Both the position numbers and the translations under genes were made by a program. Source: JBFWYO01 sp050186335 (GTDB taxonomy: Bacteria; Pseudomonadota; Alphaproteobacteria; Bin65). Taken from it: a stretch of DNA of 43,203 nucleotides. Position 1 is the stretch's first letter. Each line of letters opens with the position of its first letter. This document shows, in pieces, positions 23,388 to 32,063 of the stretch. The notes beneath the pieces are model-generated. The model had not been told where the DNA came from. It saw only the letters and a list, made by a program, of their open reading frames with translations, and made no database searches. The stretch lies in NCBI GenBank assembly GCA_050186335.1, contig JBFWYO010000034.1:1-43203 (forward strand). The letters are read 5' to 3'.

Positions 23388-24233
23388 ATGCGTATTGCCG
23401 TCCTGGGTGCGACCGGCGTATTGGGCCGCAACGTCATCCCGCGATTCGTCGCCGCCGGGCACGAGGTGATCGCGGCCGTGCGCAACGATCACGGCGCGCG
23501 GCTGGTGCAGAATTTCGGCGCCAAAGCCAAGCGCGGCGACATTCTCGATGCCGCCAGCCTGCCGTCGATCGTCACGGGCTGCGATGCCGCACTGCATCTG
23601 GCGACCGCGATCCCCAAACCCGGCCCGAAAATGGATTGGAGCCTCAACGATCGCATCCGCACCGACGGCACGCGGAATCTCATCCGGGCATGCCAAGCGG
23701 AAAACGTCCGCCGCTATGTGCAGCAGAGCATTGCCATGATGCTCGGCGGCTCCAACGAGTGGCGGGACGAGGACGGCCCGGTCCTCGCGGACCACCCGGT
23801 GTATCGATCGTCGGTCGAAATGGAGCGCCTCGTACGCGATTCGGATCTCGACTGGCGCATCGCACGCGGGGGCTTGTTTTACGGGCCGGGCACCGGGCGC
23901 GAGGAGATGTACCGCACCGCGCTGGCAAACGGCGAGCTGCGTCTGCCCGGCGACGGCAGCGCCTATGTCTCGCTGATCCACGTCGCCGACATGGCGGCCG
24001 CCGTCGTGGCTGCCACGCTGGCGCCGACAAGCCGGTTGACGGTCAATGTGGTCGACGACCACCCGCCGACCTATGCCGAACTGTTCGGATTTCTTGCCGC
24101 GCAGGCCAATGTGCCGCCGGCACCCCCGGGCGGCCCGCCGGGCATGGCCTCGTTCCGGGTCGGCAATCAGCTTGCCAAACAGCGCCTCGGCTGGCGGCCG
24201 TTCTACCCGGATTATCGCGTCGGGCTGGCCTGA
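23388..24233 (+). CDS. NAD(P)-dependent epimerase/dehydratase (extended SDR family)
   Basis: 281 residues. The N-terminal Rossmann motif MRIAVLGATGVLGRNVIPRF (GxxGxxG at 7-13) identifies the SDR/atypical epimerase group. DAALHLATAIPKPGP follows, then RYVQQSIAMMLGG, where the Ser/Tyr positions differ from the classic YxxxK. A later VYRSSVEMERLVRDS may supply the active-site Tyr. The C-terminus (LIHVADMAAAVVAATLAP, TYAELFGFLA) is like NmrA or epimerase relatives that act on non-sugar substrates. It is probably expressed with the NTF2-like gene under MarR. The substrate is unknown. Confidence 0.88.
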   Translation: MRIAVLGATGVLGRNVIPRFVAAGHEVIAAVRNDHGARLVQNFGAKAKRGDILDAASLPSIVTGCDAALHLATAIPKPGPKMDWSLNDRIRTDGTRNLIRACQAENVRRYVQQSIAMMLGGSNEWRDEDGPVLADHPVYRSSVEMERLVRDSDLDWRIARGGLFYGPGTGREEMYRTALANGELRLPGDGSAYVSLIHVADMAAAVVAATLAPTSRLTVNVVDDHPPTYAELFGFLAAQANVPPAPPGGPPGMASFRVGNQLAKQRLGWRPFYPDYRVGLA

Positions 24234-24365
24234 CGCGATGCCGGGGGCATGGCTTAAGGCCTTGTCTCCTCGCGACAAATTGACCCTTTCGTGGCTTCTG
24301 ACCGGCTCGTAATCTGCTCGTTTCCGGCCTACACTGGGCGCCGTACGCCACGGGAGAGACGCGTT
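24234..24365 (+). promoter_or_regulatory. Leader region of hemA
   Basis: This 132 bp gap holds the ribosome-binding site GGGAGAG, 8 bases before the hemA ATG, and a possible TTGACC (about 24280). I found no well-spaced -10, no FNR-like TTGAT-N4-ATCAA site and no Irr-box palindrome. Confidence 0.3.
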
Positions 24366-25583
24366 ATGAACTACGATCAGGTCTTTGCCGCCGCCATCGC
24401 GCGCCTGAAGGACGAGTGCCGCTATCGCGTGTTCGCCGATCTGGAACGTCGCGCCGGACAGTTCCCCAAGGCGCTGCGGCATGGCCCGAACGGCAGCCAC
24501 GAAATCACCGTCTGGTGCAGCAACGACTATCTGGGCATGGGTCAGCACCCGGACGTGCTCGCAGCCATGCACGAGGCCATCGACAGGCACGGCGCCGGCG
24601 CCGGCGGCACGCGCAATATCTCCGGCACCAACCATTATCACGTGCTGCTGGAACAGGAGCTCGCCGATCTGCACGAGAAGGAATCTGCGCTGCTGTTCAC
24701 CTCGGGCTATAATTCCAACGAGGCGACGCTGAGCACGCTGCTGACCGTGCTGCCGAACCCGGTGGTGATATCGGACGAGTTGAACCATGCCTCGATGATC
24801 CACGGCATGAAATCGAGCCGCGCCGAGAAGAAGATTTTTCGGCATAACGACGTTGCGCATCTGGAAGAGGTCTTGAAATCCATCGATCCGGCGCGGCCCA
24901 AGATGGTCGCGTTCGAATCGGTCTATTCGATGGACGGCGACATAGCGCCGATCGCCAAGATTTGCGATGTGGCCGACAAGTACGGCGCCATGACCTATCT
25001 GGACGAAGTGCACGCGGTCGGCATGTATGGCAGGCGCGGCGGCGGCATCTCGGACCGCGATCGCGTGGCGCACCGACTGACCGTGATCGAAGGCACGCTG
25101 GCAAAAGCCTATGGCGTGGTCGGCGGATACATCACCGGTTCGTCGAACCTGGTCGACGTCGTGCGCAGCTACGGCTCAGCATTCATCTTCACCACCGCCC
25201 TTCCGCCGCACGTCGCCGCGGGCGCTTTGGCCTCGATCCGTCACCTCAAGCAAAGCCAGATCGAGCGCGAGCGGCAGCAGGACCGCGCGGCGCGGCTCAA
25301 GAAATCCCTGGCCGCAGCCGGCCTGCCGGTCATGCCGTCGGAAAGCCACATCGTGCCGGTGTTCGTCGGCGATGCGGAACTGTGCAAGGCGGCCAGCGAT
25401 GCGCTGCTCGACCGGCACAACATTTACGTCCAGCCGATCAACTATCCGACCGTGCCGCGCGGCAAGGAGCGCCTGCGCTTCACGCCCAGCCCGTTCCACA
25501 GCGATTCGGACATGGACTATCTGGTCCAGGCGCTCGTTCAGGTCTGGCGCCAATTGGGCCTGAACCTGCGCGCGGCGGCCTAG
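24366..25583 (+). CDS. hemA: 5-aminolevulinate synthase (C4 pathway)
   Basis: 405 residues, the classic alphaproteobacterial length. It condenses glycine and succinyl-CoA to 5-aminolevulinate, the committed step of heme synthesis, with PLP. It carries EITVWCSNDYLGMGQHP, the glycine-rich AGAGGTRNISGTNHYH (78-93), YLDEVHAVGMYG with the cofactor Asp, and the Schiff-base Lys in IEGTLAKAYG (K247). ATG 24366 is chosen for its ribosome-binding site and alignment with family N-termini (MNYDQVF). A 2-amino-3-ketobutyrate ligase is unlikely given the family-specific segments. The next gene starts 11 bp later. Confidence 0.97.
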   Translation: MNYDQVFAAAIARLKDECRYRVFADLERRAGQFPKALRHGPNGSHEITVWCSNDYLGMGQHPDVLAAMHEAIDRHGAGAGGTRNISGTNHYHVLLEQELADLHEKESALLFTSGYNSNEATLSTLLTVLPNPVVISDELNHASMIHGMKSSRAEKKIFRHNDVAHLEEVLKSIDPARPKMVAFESVYSMDGDIAPIAKICDVADKYGAMTYLDEVHAVGMYGRRGGGISDRDRVAHRLTVIEGTLAKAYGVVGGYITGSSNLVDVVRSYGSAFIFTTALPPHVAAGALASIRHLKQSQIERERQQDRAARLKKSLAAAGLPVMPSESHIVPVFVGDAELCKAASDALLDRHNIYVQPINYPTVPRGKERLRFTPSPFHSDSDMDYLVQALVQVWRQLGLNLRAAA

Positions 25584-25594
25584 GGCACACCAAG

Positions 25595-26125
25595 ATGTAT
25601 CGCGACAAGTCCCTGATCCCGACCGAGGCGATCCGGCTTGTCGCCCTCGGCACGCTGGCCGACCGGCCGACCCCCTACGCCGATCTGGCGCTCGACGTGC
25701 GCCACTTTTCCAGCCGCATCATGGGCCCGTCGCTCGACATGCTGGGCCCGTCGATCGAATTATTGCGGCATGAGGGCTTGGCGACCGGCGCATCCGGCCC
25801 GGACGCCATGTTGACGATCACGGAGAAGGGTCGCAGCGAACTGCTGCTGCTGCTCCAAGCCAACGTGCGTGTGCCGATCGACGATCTGAACAAGCTGGTT
25901 ATCGCGGCGAAATTCCGCTTCCTGCATGTGCTGCCCGCCGCGGCACGGCAACAGCAACTGCGCAATCTGGTCGACCTGTTCGCAGGCGAGGAAGCGCGGC
26001 TCGACGATCTGCGCGCGCATCACGCCGATGGCAGCCCCGACCTTGTCGCTTGGCTCGACCACGAACTAGACCTGGTGCGCCGGCGTATCGCATGGCTGGA
26101 AGAGCGCAGCGGCGGCCAGGGCTGA
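25595..26125 (+). CDS. PadR-like winged-helix protein, putative
   Basis: 176 residues from ATG 25595. The first 95 residues look like a winged-helix domain: EAIRLVALGTLADRPTPYADLALDV, then IELLRHEGLAT and a wing leading to LTITEKGRSELLLLL. The rest is a long helical tail (KFRFLHVLPAAARQQQLRNLVDLFAGEEARLDDLRAH) like the dimerisation helices of PadR regulators. I rate this family call as probable only; no close relative is recognised. It lies 11 bp after hemA and so is probably co-transcribed, which could make it a regulator linked to heme supply, though nothing in the sequence proves that. Confidence 0.65.
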   Translation: MYRDKSLIPTEAIRLVALGTLADRPTPYADLALDVRHFSSRIMGPSLDMLGPSIELLRHEGLATGASGPDAMLTITEKGRSELLLLLQANVRVPIDDLNKLVIAAKFRFLHVLPAAARQQQLRNLVDLFAGEEARLDDLRAHHADGSPDLVAWLDHELDLVRRRIAWLEERSGGQG

Positions 26126-26234
26126 GTCGAGCGACCGCAATCCTCCCCGCCGTTGCTCTTGTCGTCGATTTCGGGGGAACGGGCGACGTTCCAAATACAT
26201 TTCGAACTCGTTCGATTCACGCGCGCATGTTCCG

Positions 26235-27521
26235 GTGCACCACCATCCCGTGACCCACAAGCTCGATCCGCCGGTTTTTCTCCGACACCTGATGGATGCG
26301 GCGATTGCCTCCGCCGATCCGGCGTTATGCGTGCCGAACAACCTCCCGGCACGGCCGAAAGGCCGCACGCTTGTGATCGGCGCCGGCAAGGCCAGCGCCG
26401 CGATGGCGCGCGCGTTCGACGATCATTGGGCGGGCGAAGTCTCGGGCCTGGTCGTCACGCGCTACGGCTATGCCTTGCCGTGCCGCCGCATCGAGATCGT
26501 CGAGGCGGCGCATCCGGTGCCCGATGCGGCCGGCGAAGCGGCGGCCCGGCGCATGCTGGCGCTGGTGCAGAATCTTTCCGCCGACGATCTGGTCGTCTGC
26601 CTGATGTCGGGCGGCGCGTCGGCGCTGCTGAGCCTGCCCGCCGCCGGCCTGACGCTGGCCGACAAGCAGGCGATCAACCGCGCGCTGCTGCGTTCGGGCG
26701 CGACCATTCACGAAATGAACTGCGTACGAAAGCATCTGTCCGCCATCAAGGGCGGGCGCTTGGCCGCCGCCGCTTGGCCGGCGCGCCTGGTGACGCTGGC
26801 GATCTCGGACGTGCCGGGCGACGATATTTCCGTGGTCGGCTCGGGGCCGACCGTGGCGGACCCGACGACGGCCGCGCAGGCCCGCGCGATCCTGGAAAGG
26901 TATCGCATCGCGGAACCGCACGCCGCGATCGCCCACATTGCGCGCGGCCACGACGAGACGCCGAAGCCCGGCGATCCGCGCCTGAGCCATGCCAGCGCCA
27001 GACTGATCGCAGCACCCCGGGAAATGCTGGAAGTCGCGGCCGCCGCGGCCCGCGCGCGCGGCGTGCACGCGATTGTCCTGGGCGATGCGCTGCAAGGCGA
27101 GGCGCGCGAGCTTGCCGCCGAACACGCCGTCCTCGCCGATAAAATTCGGCGCGATCGAACCGTTGCCAAACCTTGCGTGCTGCTGTCGGGCGGCGAGACG
27201 ACCGTAACACTGCGCGGCGCCGGCCGCGGCGGGCGGAACAGCGAGTATCTGCTCGGCCTCGCGGTGGCACTGGCCGGCGCACCGGACATTTACGCCCTGG
27301 CGTGCGACACCGACGGCATCGACGGCAGCGAGGACAATGCCGGGGCGATCGTACGGCCGGACACGCTCGCGCGCGCCGCAGCGCGCGGCGCCGACGCCGG
27401 GGCCTATCTCGACAACAACGACGCCTACGGATTCTTCGCCGCCATCGGCGATCTGGTGATGACCGGACCGACGCGCACCAACGTCAACGATTTCCGCGCA
27501 ATCCTGATTCAGGCGCGCTAA
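26235..27521 (+). CDS. ttuD: Glycerate 2-kinase (DUF4147/MOFRL type)
   Basis: 428 residues from GTG 26235; a second GTG at 26250 (MTHKLDPP...) is equally possible and no strong ribosome-binding site decides. The N-terminal DUF4147 domain shows TLVIGAGKASAAMARAF and VVCLMSGGASALLSLPA, followed by VRKHLSAIKGGRLA and ISDVPGDDISVVGSGPTVADP. The C-terminal MOFRL domain has LLSGGETTVTLRGAGRGGRNSEY, LACDTDGIDGSEDNAGAIV and TGPTRTNVNDFRAI. The enzyme phosphorylates glycerate to 2-phosphoglycerate, two steps above pyruvate. The pyruvate kinase gene follows within 42 bp, a pairing seen in tartrate/glycerate use loci of alphaproteobacteria. Confidence 0.93.
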   Translation: MHHHPVTHKLDPPVFLRHLMDAAIASADPALCVPNNLPARPKGRTLVIGAGKASAAMARAFDDHWAGEVSGLVVTRYGYALPCRRIEIVEAAHPVPDAAGEAAARRMLALVQNLSADDLVVCLMSGGASALLSLPAAGLTLADKQAINRALLRSGATIHEMNCVRKHLSAIKGGRLAAAAWPARLVTLAISDVPGDDISVVGSGPTVADPTTAAQARAILERYRIAEPHAAIAHIARGHDETPKPGDPRLSHASARLIAAPREMLEVAAAAARARGVHAIVLGDALQGEARELAAEHAVLADKIRRDRTVAKPCVLLSGGETTVTLRGAGRGGRNSEYLLGLAVALAGAPDIYALACDTDGIDGSEDNAGAIVRPDTLARAAARGADAGAYLDNNDAYGFFAAIGDLVMTGPTRTNVNDFRAILIQAR

Positions 27522-27563
27522 AAGCCCGTGCGCCTGTCATGATCAGACGTTAGACTCGCGACC

Positions 27564-28979
27564 ATGCGACGCAACCGAAACGCCAAGATCATCGCAACCC
27601 TCGGCCCGGCCAGCTCGACCCCGGCGCAGATCGCCCAATTATACGGCGCCGGTGCGGACGTGTTCCGGCTCAATTTCAGTCACGGCGAGCATGCCGACCA
27701 CCGCGCGCGGTACGATGCCATTCGCGCGCTGGAGAAGGCAAACGGCAGGCCGATCGGCGTATTGGTCGACCTGCAAGGGCCGAAACTGCGCGTCGGCAAA
27801 TTTGCCGCCGGCAAGGTCCAGCTCAAGGCCGGCCAGTCGTTTCGCCTGCAACTGGCCGACCGGCCGGGCGACCGGTCCGGTGTGTCGCTGCCGCATCCGG
27901 AGATATTCGCGGCCCTGCAGCGCGGCCACGAATTGCTGCTCGACGACGGTAAATTGCGCCTGCGCGTCGAGCACAGCGGCCACGACTTCGCGGATACCAA
28001 AATCATCACCGGCGGCGAACTGAGCGACCGTAAGGGCGTCAATCTGCCGGGCGCCATCCTGCCCTTGTCGGCATTGACCGAGAAGGACCGCCGCGATCTC
28101 GAGTTCGCGCTGCAATTGGGCGTCGACTGGATTGCGCTGTCGTTCGTCCAGCGCGCCGACGACGTAGCCGAGGCGCGCAAGCTGGTGCGCAACCGCGCCG
28201 GACTGCTGGCCAAGCTGGAAAAGCCGTCGGCGATCGCCAACCTCGAGGGCATCATCGAGCTGGCCGACGCGGTGATGGTGGCGCGCGGCGATCTCGGCGT
28301 CGAACTGCCGCCGGAAGACGTGCCCAGCATCCAGAAGCGCGTCGTGCGCGCCGCCCGCCAGGCCGGCAAGCCGGTCGTGGTGGCGACGCAAATGCTCGAT
28401 TCGATGGTGCACGCGCCGACCCCGACGCGCGCCGAAGCGTCCGACGTGGCGAATGCGGTCTACGACGGCGCCGACGCGGTCATGCTGTCGGCGGAAACCG
28501 CGTCCGGCGACTATCCGGTCGAGTCGGTCGCGATCATGGACCGCATCGTCGCGCGCGTGGAGCGCGACCCGATGTTCCGGCCGACCATGGATGCGCACCA
28601 TCCCGAGCCGACCGCGACCGCCGCCGACGCGATCACCGCCGCAGCCCGGCAGGTGGCGCACACGCTGGGCGCCGCAGCCATCGTCACCTACACCACATCC
28701 GGCTCGACCACGCTGCGCGCCTCGCGCGAACGGCCCGATGTGCCGATCTTGTGTCTGACCGGCAACGCCGGCACGGCGCGGCGCGTCGTGCTTGCCTGGG
28801 GCGTGCACGCCACGTTCAGCCACGATGTCGACAATGTCGAGGCGATGGTCGATTACGCCTGCGACGTGGCGCTCTCGATGGGTTTCGCGAAAAAGGGCGA
28901 TCCGGTCGTGATTACCGCCGGCATGCCGTTCGGCACGCCGGGCGCCACGAACCTACTGCGCATTGCGTGGATTCATTGA
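27564..28979 (+). CDS. pyk: Pyruvate kinase
   Basis: 471 residues. Canonical blocks are AKIIATLGPASSTPAQIAQL, VFRLNFSHGEHADH, VLVDLQGPKLRVGKF, the active-site LLAKLEKPSAIANL (catalytic Lys region), IELADAVMVARGDLGVELP, the VATQMLDSMVHAPTPTRAEASDVANAV stretch, and DAVMLSAETASGDYPVE. The C-terminal regulatory domain is present (ITAAARQVAHTLGA, VTYTTSGSTTLRASRERP). It makes pyruvate and ATP from PEP. PEP is also the precursor of the phosphonate pathway at 3.2 kb, though no direct link is implied. It is probably co-transcribed with glycerate kinase. Confidence 0.97.
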   Translation: MRRNRNAKIIATLGPASSTPAQIAQLYGAGADVFRLNFSHGEHADHRARYDAIRALEKANGRPIGVLVDLQGPKLRVGKFAAGKVQLKAGQSFRLQLADRPGDRSGVSLPHPEIFAALQRGHELLLDDGKLRLRVEHSGHDFADTKIITGGELSDRKGVNLPGAILPLSALTEKDRRDLEFALQLGVDWIALSFVQRADDVAEARKLVRNRAGLLAKLEKPSAIANLEGIIELADAVMVARGDLGVELPPEDVPSIQKRVVRAARQAGKPVVVATQMLDSMVHAPTPTRAEASDVANAVYDGADAVMLSAETASGDYPVESVAIMDRIVARVERDPMFRPTMDAHHPEPTATAADAITAAARQVAHTLGAAAIVTYTTSGSTTLRASRERPDVPILCLTGNAGTARRVVLAWGVHATFSHDVDNVEAMVDYACDVALSMGFAKKGDPVVITAGMPFGTPGATNLLRIAWIH

Positions 28980-29009
28980 AGCGCGCGCCCGCTCCCGAGC
29001 AAACGTGCA

Positions 29010-29108
29010 TGTCATCCGCAGCAAGCGCAACGTGACCCGGGATCCAGGCGCTGTAAATCGCAGGCGTTCCGGATGCCGGCTCGCCGCTGTACTCCGGCCG
29101 GCGTGACA
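29010..29108. repeat. Possible degenerate intergenic repeat with TGTCA/TGACA ends
   Basis: A 99 bp stretch between pyk and dps begins TGTCATCCGCAGCAAG and ends CCGGCGTGACA, with CCCGGGATCCAGG inside. The layout (TGTCATCC...GGGATCCAGG...TGACA) matches, in degraded form, a dispersed non-autonomous repeat common in alphaproteobacteria. The inner part is only weakly palindromic. Otherwise the gap 28980-29157 holds nothing recognisable. Confidence 0.4.
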
Positions 29109-29157
29109 ATCGAGGGCGTGGAACGTCGAGCCGGGGCCGACGGGCGGACGAACGCGT

Positions 29158-29634
29158 TTATTTCTCCAGCATCGAACGCAGCATCCACGCGGTCTTTTCG
29201 TGAATCTGCAGGCGCTGGGTCAACAGGTCGGCGGTCGGCTCGTCGTTGGCGCTTTCGGCAATCGGGAAGATCTTGCGCGCGGTGCGGGCGACGGCTTCCT
29301 GGCCCTCGACCAGTTGCCTGATCATGTCGGTCGCCGACGGCACGCCCTTGGCTTCCTTGATCGACGTGAGCTTGCCGAAATCGGCATAGCTGCCCGGAGC
29401 CGGAACGCCGAGCGCACGGATTCGTTCGGCGATCGCGTCGACGGCGAGCGCCAGTTCGTTGTACTGCGCCTCGAACATGAGGTGCAGCGTATTGAACATC
29501 GGACCGGTGACGTTCCAGTGAAAATTGTGCGTCTTCAGGTACAGCGTGTAGGTATCCGCCAGCAGATGCGACAACCCACCGGCAATCGCCTTGCGGTCTT
29601 TGTCCTTGATTCCGATATCGATTTTCTGAGCCAT
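29158..29634 (-). CDS. dps: Dps-family DNA-protection/iron-storage protein
   Basis: 158 residues. A dodecamer-forming ferritin-like four-helix protein that oxidises and stores iron with peroxide and protects DNA. The inter-subunit ferroxidase ligands are present: H39 (THNFHWNV), H51 (FNTLHLMFEAQY), D66 and E70 (VDAIAERIR). The C-terminal helix ends LQIHEKTAWMLRSMLEK. AGGAGG lies 7 bases before the ATG. The promoter directly upstream has a strong -35 and overlaps an Irr-box-like palindrome, consistent with iron control. It is transcribed in the same direction as the two transporters upstream, but has its own promoter. Confidence 0.97.
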   Translation of the reverse strand: MAQKIDIGIKDKDRKAIAGGLSHLLADTYTLYLKTHNFHWNVTGPMFNTLHLMFEAQYNELALAVDAIAERIRALGVPAPGSYADFGKLTSIKEAKGVPSATDMIRQLVEGQEAVARTARKIFPIAESANDEPTADLLTQRLQIHEKTAWMLRSMLEK

Positions 29635-29654
29635 TGCTTGCCTCCTACGTCATT

Positions 29655-29673
29655 ATTTAGAGTTATTCTAAAT
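29655..29673. promoter_or_regulatory. Irr-box (ICE)-like palindrome at the dps promoter
   Basis: ATTTAGAGTTATTCTAAAT has perfect 7-base arms around a 5-base centre. It differs at one position from the iron-control element consensus TTTAGAA-N3-TTCTAAA bound by Irr in Rhizobiales. It overlaps the 3' end of the candidate -10 and would cover the transcription start, so binding should repress dps. Site identity is inferred from sequence similarity. Confidence 0.7.
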
Positions 29674-29698
29674 TTATGCCCGCGCGCCCTATTGTCAA
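29671..29698 (-). promoter_or_regulatory. dps promoter
   Basis: Read on the minus strand: a perfect -35 TTGACA (29698-29693), a 16-base spacer, and a -10 TAAATT (29676-29671). The -35 overlaps the stop codon of the upstream MFS gene, and the -10 overlaps the palindromic site. Transcription would start near 29664, about 30 bases before the ATG. Confidence 0.75.
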
Positions 29699-30999
29699 GT
29701 CGCGGCCGGCTGCGACGGATCGGCGCGGACCGGCGCACAGAACGTCTCGCGCACCAGCAAACTGCAGATCAAGCCTATCGCATAGCAGGCCGGCAAGACC
29801 ATAAAAGCCCATTGGAACACGGCCTCGGAATACAGCCGCACGCCGTCGACGATGCGACTGGCGCCCTGCCAATCGAGCATCGCGCCGACCAGCGGCTGAA
29901 GCAATGCGCCGGCACCGATCGTCGTCATATTGATCAGCCCGTAGACCGCGCCGCTGGCGCCGCCGCTGGAATTGTGCTCGGCGGCGGTGATGTAGGCGAT
30001 CGCCATAAAACTGCCGCCGAAGCCGGCAAAGAACAAGGCGACGGGAAACGCAAATTGCGGCAGACCCGGCACGTAGATCGCCACCAGAATCGCCGCCAGG
30101 CCGATGCAGGCACCCCAGATCATCGGGCGTCGCCGCCGTCCAAGGCGGTCCGAAATCCATCCGCTGGTCGGCGCACCCGCCGCCCAGCCGATCAGGATGC
30201 TGGAGACGAGAAACGCTGCGGCCGGACGCGACAGACCGTAGCGCTCGATGGCGTACGGCACGCCCCACAAGCCACCGAAGGTCAACAATGGCGCCGACAT
30301 GACGCAGCCGAACGTGGCGAGCACCCAGGTTTGCGGATGCTTCATGCAGCGCAGCAGGCCGGCGATCGCGCTGGTTTCGGCATGGTGCGCCTTGTGCGCA
30401 GCTTCGGCCTCGGGCGGCCGGTCGCGCACCATGATCCAATAGACGATAGCGTAGACCAGCGATACGACGCCCAGCGCCAGCATCGACTCGCGCCAGCCGA
30501 TCCAATCGACCAGCGCCGCGAGCGGACCCTGGCCGATAAATCCGCCGAGCAGGCCGAGCATCATGGCGATCCCGGTCAGCGAGGCGATGCGCCGCGGCGA
30601 AAACCACGAGGTCGCCAGCACCAATGCGCCGACGAACGCAAAGCCCGAACCGAAGCCCGCAAGGAAGCGCGCAACGCTGGCCCAGAACAGAGTCGGCGCG
30701 AGCGCAAACAGAATAGCCCCCGCCGCGCACATCAAGGCGGCGGCCGTGCCGACCAGGCGCGGCCCGCGCCGGTCGTGCAGAATTCCCGCCGGCAGCTGGC
30801 CGAGCCCATAGGCGTAAAAATAATACGCCGACAAATTGCCGAGCAACGCGCCGCCGACATCGAACGCGCGCATCAATTCGTTGATCATGACGCTCGGCGA
30901 AACACGGATCACCCAGGTGACCAGAAAAAACGCCGCCGCCAGCCACCAGCCGATGCGCGCGCGGGTTGGCACGCGGAAACTATCCGCCTGCGGCGTCAC
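29695..30999 (-). CDS. MFS transporter
   Basis: 434 residues from GTG 30999, which overlaps the stop of the EamA gene as GTGA. The frame is open further upstream but only as antisense-like sequence under the EamA gene. Twelve membrane segments fit. Major facilitator marks are LPAGILHDRRGPRLVG between helices 2 and 3 (the G-x3-D-R-x-G-x-R-R motif) and SGWISDRLGRRRRPMIWG between helices 8 and 9. Helix 1 region WWLAAAFFLVTWVIRVSPSV resembles the nitrate/sulfonate/organic-anion branch. The substrate is unknown. With EamA it forms a two-transporter operon. Confidence 0.88.
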   Translation of the reverse strand: MTPQADSFRVPTRARIGWWLAAAFFLVTWVIRVSPSVMINELMRAFDVGGALLGNLSAYYFYAYGLGQLPAGILHDRRGPRLVGTAAALMCAAGAILFALAPTLFWASVARFLAGFGSGFAFVGALVLATSWFSPRRIASLTGIAMMLGLLGGFIGQGPLAALVDWIGWRESMLALGVVSLVYAIVYWIMVRDRPPEAEAAHKAHHAETSAIAGLLRCMKHPQTWVLATFGCVMSAPLLTFGGLWGVPYAIERYGLSRPAAAFLVSSILIGWAAGAPTSGWISDRLGRRRRPMIWGACIGLAAILVAIYVPGLPQFAFPVALFFAGFGGSFMAIAYITAAEHNSSGGASGAVYGLINMTTIGAGALLQPLVGAMLDWQGASRIVDGVRLYSEAVFQWAFMVLPACYAIGLICSLLVRETFCAPVRADPSQPAAT

Positions 31000-31913
31000 G
31001 ACACCTGACTCCCGCGCCGGGCGATAACGATGCCGATGAGTATGATGACCCCGCCGACATATTGATTGATGCCGATCGCTTCGCCGAGGATCAGCCAGGC
31101 GAACACCGCCGCGGCGATCGGCTGCACGAGCAGCGCCACGGCGGAAAACGTGGCCGGGACGTGCGCCACCGCAAAGGCGATCAACCCCTGCCCCGCCACC
31201 TGCGAGCCCAAACCGATGACGATGGCGATGGTCCAGCCGAACCAGGTCAGCGGCACGACCGTCTCGCCGCTGAAAATCGCCATCGGCAACAGCAGGATCG
31301 ATCCGACGAACGCGGTCCACGCCATGATCATCGCGGTGGAGAAATAGGCGCGCGCACGCGCCACCGTCAGCAGATATGCGGCGTAGAACATCGCCGTGAC
31401 GAGCGACAGCCCGTCGCCGGGCAAGGTTTCGGCGCGCATCGAGAGCCCTTGGCCGACCAGAATCACCGCACCGATCATCGTAGTCGCCAAACCGACCAGG
31501 AATATCCGCGTCGGCTTCTGGCGGAACATCAGCCAGGCGGCGAGCGTCACGAAGATCGGCACGAAGTTGGCCAGCAAGGTGGCATTGGTGACCGAGGTCA
31601 GCATCAGGCCCCAGTGCCAAGTCGCGAGGTCGCCGGTGAAGAACACGCCGGCCCACACGAGCAGCATGTATTCGCGCCAGGTGGCTTTCGGCGCGGCGGG
31701 ATCGGTCCTGGCCGGAAACAGCAGCAGCACCGCCCAGAACACCGGCACGGATACGGCCAGCCGGTAGAACCCGGTCGCGATCGGACCGGTTTCCGACAAT
31801 CGTACCCAAATACCCGAAAGGCCGATCAGGATTCCGCCGGCCAGCAGGGCCGGCAGGGCCAGCCGCACCAGGGGCGACGGCTCGAGGGCGAGTTCGGTGG
31901 GCGGCGCGCTCAT
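30996..31913 (-). CDS. EamA-family (DMT superfamily) transporter
   Basis: 305 residues. Ten membrane segments form two homologous EamA halves: PALLAGGILIGLSGIWVRLSETGPIATGFYRL in the first and MIMAWTAFVGSILLLPMAIFSG in the second, with the AYLLTVARARAYFS join between. The C-terminal AVALLVQPIAAAVFAWLILGEAIGINQYVGGVIILIGIVIARR (seen in parts) is typical. Members export amino acids, nucleosides or other metabolites; direction and cargo are not known. The ATG at 31913 lies inside a palindromic operator. It is followed by the overlapping MFS gene. Confidence 0.92.
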   Translation of the reverse strand: MSAPPTELALEPSPLVRLALPALLAGGILIGLSGIWVRLSETGPIATGFYRLAVSVPVFWAVLLLFPARTDPAAPKATWREYMLLVWAGVFFTGDLATWHWGLMLTSVTNATLLANFVPIFVTLAAWLMFRQKPTRIFLVGLATTMIGAVILVGQGLSMRAETLPGDGLSLVTAMFYAAYLLTVARARAYFSTAMIMAWTAFVGSILLLPMAIFSGETVVPLTWFGWTIAIVIGLGSQVAGQGLIAFAVAHVPATFSAVALLVQPIAAAVFAWLILGEAIGINQYVGGVIILIGIVIARRGSQVS

Positions 31914-31925
31914 AGACCGGTCTAT
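31912..31925. promoter_or_regulatory. Palindromic operator overlapping the EamA start codon
   Basis: ATAGACCGGTCTAT is a perfect 14 bp palindrome whose edge is the start codon of the EamA gene on the minus strand. The TAGACC...GGTCTA core is the kind bound by TetR-family repressors. No regulator gene is adjacent; the nearest TetR gene is at 40.0 kb, and the site upstream of that gene is different. The sequence 31926-32076 otherwise holds only the next item. Confidence 0.6.
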
Positions 31926-32063
31926 ACGCCACGCCGACCGGGCGCGAAAGCGGCCTCGCCGGAAACCCGCCTACATATTGGTTTTGCCGATGACGCATGG
32001 CTGTCGGGCATGCGCCGCGCGGGCATCCGCACGGCCGATGCTGGCCCGCGCGGCAGAACCGAT

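Noticed and set aside
22893..25073. A 726-residue open frame antisense to the NTF2-like, epimerase and hemA genes
   Set aside because: Composition is rich in Arg, His, Asp and Gln with no membrane or domain pattern, as expected of the shadow of GC-rich genes. The genes on the other strand are clear.
29695..31998. A single 767-residue EamA-MFS fusion protein on the minus strand
   Set aside because: The upstream half of that frame is antisense-like or out-of-frame sequence under the real EamA gene. The MFS protein has its own GTG start overlapping the EamA stop.
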